Below are positions 42,001 through 49,205 of a stretch of 64,000 bases of DNA, piece after piece. The DNA lies in the NCBI GenBank assembly GCA_934754515.1, contig CAKVIG010000003.1, positions 62,001 to 126,000 of the forward strand, in the 5' to 3' direction. The notes beneath the pieces were generated by a model. That model saw only the letters and a program-made list of their open reading frames with translations, searched no databases and was not told where the DNA came from. This DNA comes from an uncultured Candidatus Melainabacteria bacterium. Its GTDB lineage: Bacteria > Cyanobacteriota > Vampirovibrionia > Gastranaerophilales > Gastranaerophilaceae. Position numbers and translations under genes: made by a program. The number at the start of each line of letters is the position of its first letter. The stretch's first letter is position 1.

Positions 42001-42057
42001 GGTTAGTGCCAAGCCTATTGCTACTATTATTAAGTTTTTCTTTATTCTATCTAACAT
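39016..42057 (-). CDS. Divergent usher-like outer-membrane protein
   Basis: 1013 residues. Signal peptide (MLDRIKKNLIIVAIGLALTMPAFA), then residues about 27-150 resembling a copper-amine-oxidase-N type module (ISYISINDMAYQDVEIVLTE, KNEILVPFKQLADIFNIRYN). About 180-760 is a large beta-barrel with Tyr/Gly/Asn-rich strands and repeated RxxY turns, consistent with a fimbrial usher; about 790-1000 carries SdrD/carboxypeptidase-regulatory-like beta domains (AFVDVNKNGKFDKKVDIPIK, SGLAPGNYTLKLDERF). It follows a PapD-like chaperone and two subunit genes on the same strand, which is the main support for an usher role. Classic usher plug motifs were not identified. Confidence 0.68.
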   Translation of the reverse strand: MLDRIKKNLIIVAIGLALTMPAFAVDSTISYISINDMAYQDVEIVLTEKNEILVPFKQLADIFNIRYNANRVDKIIAFKTLDGKDGIVSQKGVFVNDYAISNRPTTFVQQGIMDGVFNEAYITADTASKIFGAKIETDFNDLTIIANVERDIPILHSSNVITAEDKGPRAHQDVVCPKKQGKITLNTIGLRSNIQNDNLKISGQNYSTINGTLSGATQASINGNFFGGKYRVEATEYHYRSDAFMFGGLSATYKNSIKDKETGKDKYFYELGKVRGVNDVDSNIGTNIFGAQVWNYDYEKTPPQQLNGYVKPTSLVRLTVNDLEPTLLNTYAGYYTLRDVQLPNPVKNIKLEEVNEDGTIELIKEERYSIFGERPFEKEQRGTAYAGVWGYQNRFFREGANIYRGNNKKVTAGIGYQYGIKDNVTFESKLTGDKLYERNGSSVIYRIPTNDTLLVSGTQKSVNYLEGATTLNSVEWVSPNNKNIKGRFTAGASIAHDIREEYTHAGYIVKGTGEYEKDLSKYSGKILKPKRFNSKVELFQTSPDFYIASSDSTSKNDRTGGKVSGGISFNSTSASGSYSRYYSNMNHRYQGGTIKFDEGSVNASTKIPKVANLRFNSFYRRGTNDLGRNKNYFYDANASRDISHWARVQVGRRESLYDTKYDYETSMNRNYHSKYADNYAQLDVPIPGNHGRFTLGHSIVRYNTATYKNGYNMFRFGYTFPTWKRLTLGVGYGFRYSGQGGNDFNVNLGYRAKSGQTMAVGYQYSQNGGYFIDNMFTPTTNRHSINFVFNDAFQLFNHGLKSVGQEDLDKGIFEAIAFVDVNKNGKFDKKVDIPIKDVPLITSWSGETCLTNKRGRTYSSSLTQGVYTVSIDMDQLPITVAPLTNDLITKKIKIDGGSTTKLEIPLLSTVGSVSGVLKISDEFERDLKITDFVVVLINENGEEVNYSTVDSTGEFYISGLAPGNYTLKLDERFVDAYGLEKLQNSEISISIPYDYNTPIDFMEQNLEYKTLAL

Positions 42058-42095
42058 GATGGTTTATTGGTTGAAAAAGTGAAGAGTTACCGCCC

Positions 42096-42160
42096 TAGTC
42101 AGGGAGGTCGCAGCTGTTCGCGAAGCTTTGCTGAGCGTTACAGATGCGGGTGGGTTTCTA
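42096..42160. repeat. Intergenic repeat GTAACGCTCAGC family, copy 2
   Basis: 42101-42155 (AGGGAGGTCGCAGCTGTTCG onward to GATGCGGGTGGG) is an inverted near-copy of 3157-3211; a shorter relative is at 44823-44870. Part of a 575-base gene-free gap (42058-42632). Confidence 0.75.
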
Positions 42161-42303
42161 TCAATGGAAAATGGAAAGTTGAAAATGGAAAATTGTTTTT
42201 AAATTTTCAAAAGTTGTATATCTTCAACATTGAACATATTTTAATTAAGAAATTGTAGCACCATATAAATAACTTCCAACTTTCTACTGTTAATTTTCAA
42301 CTC
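42161..42303. repeat. AT-rich inverted repeat of TTGAAAATGG type
   Basis: Left arm TCAATGGAAAATGGAAAGTT and following (42161-42195), right arm ACTTCCAACTTTCTACTGTT and following (about 42271-42303) are imperfect complements, about 75 bases apart. A relative of the element at 46704-46820. Confidence 0.55.
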
Positions 42304-42329
42304 AAAACCAATATCCATTACCCATCCCA

Positions 42330-42545
42330 ACCTTCCCTAACAAGAAAAGGAATTCGCCTTCTCGGTCATTCCCTCTCTTTGGGGGAGCGGATTTTCGGTA
42401 GGGCGTAAGCCCGTAAGAGCAAATAACATGGAAATAATAAGAAAAATCCGTAAGGATTTGTTGTTATTGGAATGTTATGCTCGCCCGAATAATCCAAGAC
42501 TGGGCTAGGGAGAGGGTTTTATTTTCCCTCATTCCTCTTTACTTT
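42330..42545. repeat. Composite GC-richer repeat with a long hairpin
   Basis: Ends with CATTCCCTCTCTTTGGGGGAG and CTAGGGAGAGGG. Contains GGTAGGGCGTAAGCCC and a ~26-bp imperfect hairpin (42423-42478) whose arms meet at AAATCCGTAAGGATTT. Confidence 0.6.
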
Positions 42546-42632
42546 TTCAATGTTCAATTCTTCCACTAAGGGCATCCTTGCCCTGATTTCTATTTAACAT
42601 GATTCCACCCTTAATTGGGCAGTTTGCAAGAT

Positions 42633-43247
42633 TTACTTGCTATAAGCTGTGAACGTGACCGTTGCTTGATAAGTCCCTGCTTGGTCTTGTCCAACGTTAT
42701 ATGTACCTTGCACCGGAGTTTGCCCCACAATGTGCGTTACAGTTCCATTTGAACTGTTATTAATTTTTATTACATAACAATCTCCATATAAACCATAATT
42801 TTTTTGGAATTCTGAAGTCATCGGTTCTGAAGTTGTTACTGTTACCGGATAAGCAATTACATTCTTATTATTATTACCACCGCTCTTTGCATTCTCTATT
42901 GCCTCTGCGGTTGGTGAATTTCCAATATTTGCAAATAATAAACACCCGTCATTTCCATATGCAGAAACAAGCCCTTCTTCTACCGGAATTGTAGCTTGAA
43001 CTACAAAGTCGTAATCATCATCACTACCATTTGTTTGAATGCTAAAAACGGTATTCAAACCGGTACTTACACCTGTAGTAGGATTTATTGAGCCTAAATC
43101 GATAGATGAAGACTGTTTAGAAATTGCCACGCTAGGCTGAACAGCCGTTTGAAGTGACTGTTCAGCTTCTGCATAGCCATAACTTTTTACTGTACCAATT
43201 GATACAGCCATTATTAAAAATAATAATTTTAAAGTTTTATTTTTCAT
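42633..43247 (-). CDS. Fimbrial-subunit-like exported protein 1
   Basis: 204 residues, signal peptide about 1-26 (LKLLFLIMAVSIGTVKSYGYA). The mature part is all-beta and Ser/Thr/Asn-rich; LLFANIGNSPTAEAIENAK and VIAYPVTVTT parallel LVFANTEKIPDEQSI and AFAIKITP of the next subunit, and the C-terminus GTYQATVTFTAYSK has the alternating strand and penultimate aromatic pattern of pilin donor sites. AAGGAAA precedes the ATG. Nine bases after the second subunit. Probable secreted fibre subunit. Confidence 0.68.
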   Translation of the reverse strand: MKNKTLKLLFLIMAVSIGTVKSYGYAEAEQSLQTAVQPSVAISKQSSSIDLGSINPTTGVSTGLNTVFSIQTNGSDDDYDFVVQATIPVEEGLVSAYGNDGCLLFANIGNSPTAEAIENAKSGGNNNKNVIAYPVTVTTSEPMTSEFQKNYGLYGDCYVIKINNSSNGTVTHIVGQTPVQGTYNVGQDQAGTYQATVTFTAYSK

Positions 43248-43256
43248 ATTTCCTTA

Positions 43257-43919
43257 CTATGGAGTTACTTGAGTTAATACCATTGTTGATTTATAAACAC
43301 CATTTGTATCAAGTGTTGAGAATGTTGAATCCAATGCTGTTGTTGCTAAATCATATTTAAAAGTATAGATACCATTTGTCAAAGGATATTTAACTTTATT
43401 TGATCCATAAACCGGAGTCACTTCTGTTGCACCTGTATTAGCGACTGTATCTACTTTTGGCGTAATCTTTATTGCAAATGCATTTGGGTTTTCTTGTGAT
43501 TTTGGAGATGCAGAAGTCGCACTAATAATAGACTGTTCATCAGGAATTTTTTCTGTATTGGCAAAAACTAAATAGAAATCATTATCACTTGACGCTCTTA
43601 ATGCATTATAGCCAGTAGTACCTGCAGTTGCTGTTAGTTGTACAGCATCGCCAGTTTGACTATTTGTAATAACTTGGAATTTTGCCAACATTGGAGTTGT
43701 AATGTTAATATTAGAATAGTCATCTAAGAACGTTACAGATGAAGTACGATTAGTATCCTGAGTTGTAATATCAATAAATGGTGGCAATGTCAATTGCAAT
43801 TCTGCGCTTGCATTGCTTGTTTGACCTGTTGCTGTACCAGGAGCTAAATTTTCTGCAAATGCCGGGCTTACTAGAGCGAAAGCAAGTGCAATTGGGAGTA
43901 ATTTTACGATTTTTTTCAT
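43257..43919 (-). CDS. Fimbrial-subunit-like exported protein 2
   Basis: 220 residues, signal peptide MKKIVKLLPIALAFALVSPAFA. Mature Ig-like beta region: ASAELQLTLPPFIDITTQDT then DDYSNINITTPMLAKFQVIT, DFYLVFANTEKIPDEQSI, and a terminal strand GVYKSTMVLTQVTP. The ADF/AEL-xxTxPxFxxxT opening is shared with the plus-strand protein at 46109, marking one family. AAGGAAGG precedes the ATG. Operon with chaperone and usher. Confidence 0.7.
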   Translation of the reverse strand: MKKIVKLLPIALAFALVSPAFAENLAPGTATGQTSNASAELQLTLPPFIDITTQDTNRTSSVTFLDDYSNINITTPMLAKFQVITNSQTGDAVQLTATAGTTGYNALRASSDNDFYLVFANTEKIPDEQSIISATSASPKSQENPNAFAIKITPKVDTVANTGATEVTPVYGSNKVKYPLTNGIYTFKYDLATTALDSTFSTLDTNGVYKSTMVLTQVTP

Positions 43920-43947
43920 AGGGTAAACCTTCCTTTCTTAAATGTTT

Positions 43948-44787
43948 TTACACGTTACCTTGTATATTTATATTTGTTTCTTTTTTAAGATAGATTTTTT
44001 TGCCGTTTTCATCAAAATATGAAACTACCAATCTTGCGGTATACTCACCGCTATCTTTAACTTTATTCATATTTAATTTTTGTTTTATAACACAATGATT
44101 ATTATTACCAACAACTTTGCCACCAAGAGCAATTTCTTCTACAAGTTTTTTACCTTGCAAAACTTGCAGGTTTGCTGTTGTTCTAATTTTACCGTTACCT
44201 TTGTCTAGAATTTTAAATGTAACATAATAGCCGTCTTTTTCTTTTGTAATATTAAAGCTTTCGATTTCACCGCTTTTTGAAACTTTACCTTTGTCTACAT
44301 AAACCGGCACCCCGATTCTTGTTTTTACAACTAATTGAGCACCAATTCCGGCTCTACCGGTAGGCAAATTCATTTCTTTCGGGTTAACATCTTCTATATA
44401 AAGCATTGTTCTGCTTTCGCCATCAGGAAGTTGGTTTAAGTTTGCAATATTTATTCTGACTTTTTGGTTTTTTCCCTGAGCAACTGTAAATTCTGATGGT
44501 ACAAAACGGATTTTTTTAGACAAATCGTGTGTATCATTTGTTGCCTTATCAACCATTACAACTTCGCCCTTATCATCAATTGTGAAATATCCAGGATAAA
44601 CCTTAAAACGCATAGGAACTTGTGAATCACCTTTTACCTCAATCGCCGTCGTTACATAATTGCTTTTAAGTTTATTTGCATTAATCTCTACACGAGTCGG
44701 AGAAACAGCAACTGACGCAAATGCAGGTACTGTCATCACTAGGGCTAAAGTCGTTGTTAGTATTTTTTTGTTTAGTGTCTTGAACAT
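43948..44787 (-). CDS. PapD-like periplasmic chaperone
   Basis: 279 residues, signal peptide about 1-24. The N-terminal Ig domain has the family pattern: SVAVSPTRVEIN, then IRFVPSEFTVAQGKNQKVRI (the G1-type P..F.(6)G..Q.VRI block) and DGESRTMLYIEDV (DGE-R..L.IE), followed by a second beta domain. It would cap and fold the adjacent subunits for the usher by donor-strand complementation. Long for PapD (usually about 220), because of an extended second domain (VLQGKKLVEEIALGGKVV). Confidence 0.85.
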   Translation of the reverse strand: MFKTLNKKILTTTLALVMTVPAFASVAVSPTRVEINANKLKSNYVTTAIEVKGDSQVPMRFKVYPGYFTIDDKGEVVMVDKATNDTHDLSKKIRFVPSEFTVAQGKNQKVRINIANLNQLPDGESRTMLYIEDVNPKEMNLPTGRAGIGAQLVVKTRIGVPVYVDKGKVSKSGEIESFNITKEKDGYYVTFKILDKGNGKIRTTANLQVLQGKKLVEEIALGGKVVGNNNHCVIKQKLNMNKVKDSGEYTARLVVSYFDENGKKIYLKKETNINIQGNV

Positions 44788-44809
44788 GTTATTTCCTTGT
44801 CTTTTTTGA

Positions 44810-44941
44810 ACACCTCCCTTGTTAGGGAGGTCGCAGCCATTCGAGCGGAGCTAATTACGGATGCGGGCGAATATCGACATTGTCGTTGTGGAATATCTGG
44901 GATTAAAACCCACCATACCCCTCCCTAATCAGGGAGGGAAC
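44810..44941. repeat. Intergenic repeat CCTCCCT family, copy 3
   Basis: Hairpin-bounded element: CCTCCCTTGTTAGGGAGG at the left and CCTCCCTAATCAGGGAGG at the right; between them TCGCAGCCATTCGAGCGGAG and ACGGATGCGGGC resemble the copies at 3157 and 42101. Lies inside the fimbrial operon. Confidence 0.65.
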
Positions 44942-44950
44942 ACTGTTACG

Positions 44951-45808
44951 TTAACCGGCTTCACGCAAGATATAGCGCACCTTATTGTCATAATTTCCGG
45001 CAGGTAAAAACTTGCCGTCTTTTGTTTCGACCGAATACTCGACTGAAACGTATTCATTATTCGCAGGGGCTTTGCCCCTAGCTAAAATAATTTCTTTACC
45101 TTCCTGCAACAAAACTCTTTCTTGCAAGCGTTCGCCCACATTAGAAGAAGCTGTCACAGTTCTTACATAATAATTGCCGGCTTTTTCGCCAAAATTATCA
45201 GCATTTACGGACAATTCCCAATCACAATTAGAATTAATATAAACTAACGGTGATGTTTCATTTGTAACTTTTTTATTTTTATTGAATGCATCAGATGCCC
45301 CAACCGTAATCCTTGGAACTTCTCCATGCAAACTAATCTCTTGCATAGTCGGAACTATAAACTGCAAATTAAACGTAGTAGTTGAAGCTATTTGGTCGGT
45401 TTCAACATCTGTCGCCTGAACCTCAAAATTTATACTATAAGTTCCTGCAGGAATCATGCCGAAATCACGAATTTTTGCAACCATATTTTTGGCTACTCCG
45501 CCCATCGTTAAGGCGTTAAAAATATTTGAATATTCGTTATAGCGCAAATACACATCTTCACGTGTATTATTAATATATAAATTATTTAATGGAATAGAAA
45601 CCTTGCCGTCAGAGCTTCTCACAGCATCATCAAGCGGTCTCACCGCTATATTATACACATTCCCGTCATCGCTATTGATTATCAAATTGCGCTCAATATT
45701 TTGTTGATGCACAACCGTATCGCCCTGATAGTCAACAATAACAAAGGATGCCTCAGATGGTACGCTTAGGCAAAACGCGAATAATGCTGTAATCAATAAC
45801 TTTTTCAC
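44951..45808 (-). CDS. Exported beta-rich protein, first gene of the fimbrial operon
   Basis: 285 residues from a GTG. Signal peptide MKKLLITALFAFCLSVPSEA. The mature protein is all-beta: VDYQGDTVVHQQNIERNLII, LYINNTREDVYLRYNEYSNI, PAGTYSINFEVQATDV and a final PAGNYDNKVRYILREAG. Two repeats of xPAGxY followed by a strand suggest two Ig-like domains, as in tip adhesins. No identified family; role inferred from the operon. An HLR1-like box overlaps its -35 region. Confidence 0.65.
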   Translation of the reverse strand: MKKLLITALFAFCLSVPSEASFVIVDYQGDTVVHQQNIERNLIINSDDGNVYNIAVRPLDDAVRSSDGKVSIPLNNLYINNTREDVYLRYNEYSNIFNALTMGGVAKNMVAKIRDFGMIPAGTYSINFEVQATDVETDQIASTTTFNLQFIVPTMQEISLHGEVPRITVGASDAFNKNKKVTNETSPLVYINSNCDWELSVNADNFGEKAGNYYVRTVTASSNVGERLQERVLLQEGKEIILARGKAPANNEYVSVEYSVETKDGKFLPAGNYDNKVRYILREAG

Positions 45809-45846
45809 TAAAAAAAATCTTTCTATATAGTAAAGTTCTTATTATT

Positions 45847-45864
45847 ATTGTAACAATTTGTAAC
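45847..45864 (-). promoter_or_regulatory. HLR1-like box, minus strand
   Basis: Minus-strand GTTACAAATTGTTACAAT, a full match to the HLR1 consensus. The gene's TATATA candidate at 45829-45824 puts it at about -47 to -30, overlapping the -35. Confidence 0.55.
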
Positions 45865-46000
45865 AAAACCTCAATGCAAATTTCACTAAAATCATCCTTT
45901 TATACGACAACTTGCAATGAATATCCTCTTAAAAATGTACAACCTTGTTTTTATGTTTAACGGCAAATTTTGGAAAAACTTTAGTAATTTGTAGAATTTC

Positions 46001-46018
46001 GTTACAATGTGTTACAAA
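46001..46018 (+). promoter_or_regulatory. HLR1-like box, plus strand
   Basis: GTTACAATGTGTTACAAA, a full HLR1 match; with TATAAA at 46046-46051 it sits at about -57 to -40. The divergent gap 45809-46108 thus carries one box for each direction. Confidence 0.6.
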
Positions 46019-46067
46019 TTGTCAAACAAAGGATTAATAAGTTAATATAAACTAGAGGAGAATAGCA

Positions 46068-46087
46068 TTAGCCTTATTTAAGGCTAA
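46068..46087 (+). promoter_or_regulatory. Leader hairpin TTAGCCTTATTTAAGGCTAA
   Basis: 9-bp stem with a 2-base loop in the 5' leader, after a GAGGAGA that no start codon follows. May be an operator, an mRNA-stability hairpin or a control of translation. Confidence 0.4.
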
Positions 46088-46108
46088 GCTGGATTTGGGG
46101 AAATCGTT

Positions 46109-46705
46109 TTGAAAAAACTGGTATTATCGTTTTTTGTGCTTATATTAGGCACACTTGCGTCTTTTGCGGAAGGTAACACTGCAAGTGCAGATTTTAGCAT
46201 AACTATTCCTCGTTTTGTTAAAGTAGAAGCAACTTCAAGTCCTGTACTTACTGCAAATATTACAGATAGAACAGGAAATTTGTACTCACCGCTTTCAACA
46301 ACTTTCAGAGTTATTTCAAACAGTTCTGAAACTACAAATTTGTACCTGAAAGCAAATGTGGTTACCGAGGGCGGATTCGAAGAAGCTATGTTTGAACAAG
46401 GGGATAGAGTGTATATAGCGTTTGCAAATCTTGCAAACAGACCAAAATCGCAGGCTTTAGCAAACTGCAAAATGGGAGCTATGCCAAAAGATAGTCCGGG
46501 CATTGTTGCTTATCCCGTGGCTTCAATTACTGGTGCAAAACACAAATTTCTTTCAGGAGAAGGCAAGTATGAAGTTTATGCAGAAACGGGAACAACTTTT
46601 GTAACAGTAAATGTCGGCTCGAATGTTTTAAGGTCGTCATTTGCAGGCAACGATCCGAAAGGTTTTTATCAAGCGGTGTTGTCGCTGACAGAAGCGGATA
46701 TATAA
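46109..46705 (+). CDS. Fimbrial-subunit-like exported protein 3 (TTG start)
   Basis: 198 residues from TTG, with TTGGGGA upstream. Signal peptide MKKLVLSFFVLILGTLASFA. SADFSITIPRFVKVEATSSP, VYIAFANLANRPKSQALANC and GIVAYPVAS parallel the subunit at 43257, so it is a paralogue transcribed in the opposite direction from a shared control region. C-terminal strand GFYQAVLSLTEADI. A separate, independently regulated subunit is suggested. Confidence 0.68.
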   Translation: MKKLVLSFFVLILGTLASFAEGNTASADFSITIPRFVKVEATSSPVLTANITDRTGNLYSPLSTTFRVISNSSETTNLYLKANVVTEGGFEEAMFEQGDRVYIAFANLANRPKSQALANCKMGAMPKDSPGIVAYPVASITGAKHKFLSGEGKYEVYAETGTTFVTVNVGSNVLRSSFAGNDPKGFYQAVLSLTEADI

Positions 46706-46820
46706 ATTGAAAATTGAAAATTGTATAAAACATTTTTTAATAAATAAGTTCAATCTTAAACAAATTTTATATTAGGATTTTTTTAAATAATTTTCCATTT
46801 TCCACTTTCAATTTTCAATT
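46704..46820. repeat. AT-rich element with TTGAAAATTG inverted ends
   Basis: Left arm AAATTGAAAATTGAAAATTG (46704-46723) begins inside the subunit stop codon; right arm TTTCCATTTTCCACTTTCAA and following (46788-46820) is its imperfect complement. Fills most of the gap before bamA. Confidence 0.6.
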
Positions 46821-46860
46821 CAACAAAGCTTACTCGCTTTCGCACCATAACAAAGAAAAA

Positions 46861-49194
46861 ATGGAAGTAAAAAAGAAGAGGAGAAAACTTAATACTAAAT
46901 TAGCGGCTGCTTCGCTGTTGGCAGTGTATTTGAGTTGCGCTCCGATTTTTGCTATCAACACTATTATGAGCGCAGAACCTCAAAATTCAGAACTCCTTGC
47001 GCTCTCAGAAGAAACAATTATCCCAATTAAAAAGGATTATGACTCTTATTTAATATCCTCAAAGCCTGATTTTTCATTACTGGAGCTCAATCCCGCCAAA
47101 CCGATTAAATTAATAAATCCACTGTATTTAGACACCACAAAAACAGCGAGACCGGTTATCAAGACAATCGTGCCTTATAATCCGAATACAGAAAATACAG
47201 ATTCAGATTATTTCTCCTCCGAAATCGACGAAAACACCCCAATGAATCCTCAAAACGTAACCCCAACTGCAATTGCAACTCCGCGACCTGCTACTGACAC
47301 GCAAGAAAAATCGGATTTCTTTGCGCCACCTAACGTTGCAGACGAGTCTGTTCAAAACATTGAAACAGGAGATGAGTCGACTTATGTTGCAGGAGTTGAC
47401 ACTAACAACGCAGAACAAGTTGACTTGGAAGGCAAAATAATTAGTGATATTGAATTCCGCGGTCTGCGCCTGCTTTCTCCGAATATAATATCTGCAAAAA
47501 TCAAAACTCAATCAGGCTCTTTGTTTAATGAAGATTTACTGCAACAAGATTTGCAAAGAATTTATGCTATCGGCTTCTTTACCGATAAAATGGCAATTGA
47601 ACCGACCCTAAATTCAGACGACACGGTTACTCTAACGTTTGAACTCCAAGAAAATATTGCGGTTTCTGACGTTTCTATTGTCGGCAATACAGTAATTTCA
47701 ACAATGGAATTAATGCCGTTTGTAATGCCTTTAAAAGGACTTCCTCAAAACATCTCCAACATAAATACTGCAATTGATAACATGAGCGGTTATTATCACA
47801 AAAAAGGCTACATCTTAGCAGGAGTAAGCTCTGTTGATGATGATCCCGACGGCGCATTAACTTTTACCTTAACAGAAGGCGTGATTGACAAAATCCTAAT
47901 CGAAGGCAACGAAAAAACGAAGGATTATGTCATTGAGCGTAATATTATGACCCAGCCGGGGACTGTCTACAACGAAAACTACCTCAAAGAAGATTTAGGC
48001 AGAATTTATTCGACAAAAATATTCAAAGAAGTAGACAGGCAAATTCTCCCAAGCGACACTGTGGATGGCGAATACAACGTTAAAGTTGTCGTTAAAGAAG
48101 ACACATCAAACAGTTTAGCAATCGGTGGCGGCATTGATAACGGTTTAGGCGCATTCGGTTCTTTAACCATCAGCGAAAACAACTTCCTCGGCAGAGGTCA
48201 AAAGCTTTCTGCAACAGGAATTTTGGGTTCAGGAATTTTGTTAAGCGATGCTTCTATCAAAAACAGAATGAATTATCAATTTGAATTGAATTTCTTTGAA
48301 CCTCATTTCTTGAATGCCGATAATTCACTTATGAGCAAGCTTTATTACCGCGATATGGGCAGTTGGCAAGTTCCACTTGCAATTGAACGTAGATTTGGGA
48401 TAAATGCGGGTGTAGAGCATAAATTCCGCAACGTAGAAGGTGTTACTGCTGATTTTACAACAGGAATTGAACATATTAGTTTGAGCGAAGGTGATTATAA
48501 CAAGATTTCCCAAATGTATGCAATTAGAGGTTTAGATATCGCTCAAAGAGCCAAGCAATTGACAGGTGGTACATTCATCAACTTTGCTCCGGGGATAAGA
48601 TACTCTACGCTTGATTCGGACGAAAACCCAAGAAACGGCATCGTTGCAAATGCCAAGTATATTGAAGCAGTCAGCATAAGTTCGATTAAAAATACCAACG
48701 GACGTATTGCCGGTGGTATTACAAAATATTTCTCTGTCCTCAAAAAATCATCATTTGCTTTAAATGCAAGAGGCGGTATTAAAGTTCATGGTGACGACAT
48801 GCCGGAAGTTATGGCATTTAGACTTGGCGGTCCTTATTCAATCAGAGGTTTTAGAATGAGCGGAGTCGGTTCCGGTGACGCGTTCATCATGGGTTCGGCA
48901 GAACTTGCTACTCCTTTACCATTTTCAGACAGGGTTAAATGGGATTTCTTCCAAAAAATTCGCTTGACATTCTTTGTTGATGCAGGTAAAGTCTTTGACC
49001 CGACAATTTCAAGCAGATTGTATGATAGACCTATGAGTGCTATTACCGCAGGTGTTGGTTTGAAAGTTTACGTTCCCGGCGTTGGTCCGATTTCGGTTGA
49101 TTACGGTATACCGATTACCAACCCAGGAAGCTACGGTTCAAAAAATGGCTACTTTACGTTTGGTACAGGCGGAATGAATTATTACGGATATTAG
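46861..49194 (+). CDS. bamA: BamA/Omp85-family outer-membrane assembly protein
   Basis: 777 residues. Positively charged N-terminus and signal peptide (TKLAAASLLAVYLSCAPIFA), a ~150-residue Pro/Thr/Asp-rich disordered stretch, then three POTRA domains at about 192-430 (ISDIEFRGLRLLSPNIISAK, AVSDVSIVGNTVISTMELMP, IDKILIEGNEKTKDYVIERN) and the 16-strand barrel with the IRGFRMSG (VRGF-type) motif near 660 and FFVDAGKVF. Three POTRAs plus a long proline-rich N-terminus is the cyanobacterial Omp85 layout; E. coli BamA has five. It inserts barrel proteins such as the usher, LptD and porin. Weak ribosome site. Confidence 0.9.
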   Translation: MEVKKKRRKLNTKLAAASLLAVYLSCAPIFAINTIMSAEPQNSELLALSEETIIPIKKDYDSYLISSKPDFSLLELNPAKPIKLINPLYLDTTKTARPVIKTIVPYNPNTENTDSDYFSSEIDENTPMNPQNVTPTAIATPRPATDTQEKSDFFAPPNVADESVQNIETGDESTYVAGVDTNNAEQVDLEGKIISDIEFRGLRLLSPNIISAKIKTQSGSLFNEDLLQQDLQRIYAIGFFTDKMAIEPTLNSDDTVTLTFELQENIAVSDVSIVGNTVISTMELMPFVMPLKGLPQNISNINTAIDNMSGYYHKKGYILAGVSSVDDDPDGALTFTLTEGVIDKILIEGNEKTKDYVIERNIMTQPGTVYNENYLKEDLGRIYSTKIFKEVDRQILPSDTVDGEYNVKVVVKEDTSNSLAIGGGIDNGLGAFGSLTISENNFLGRGQKLSATGILGSGILLSDASIKNRMNYQFELNFFEPHFLNADNSLMSKLYYRDMGSWQVPLAIERRFGINAGVEHKFRNVEGVTADFTTGIEHISLSEGDYNKISQMYAIRGLDIAQRAKQLTGGTFINFAPGIRYSTLDSDENPRNGIVANAKYIEAVSISSIKNTNGRIAGGITKYFSVLKKSSFALNARGGIKVHGDDMPEVMAFRLGGPYSIRGFRMSGVGSGDAFIMGSAELATPLPFSDRVKWDFFQKIRLTFFVDAGKVFDPTISSRLYDRPMSAITAGVGLKVYVPGVGPISVDYGIPITNPGSYGSKNGYFTFGTGGMNYYGY

Positions 49195-49205
49195 CCCCCA
49201 AAATA

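Noticed and set aside
42067..42258. A 63-codon frame in the gap upstream of the usher gene.
   Set aside because: Starts in, and mostly consists of, repeat sequence.
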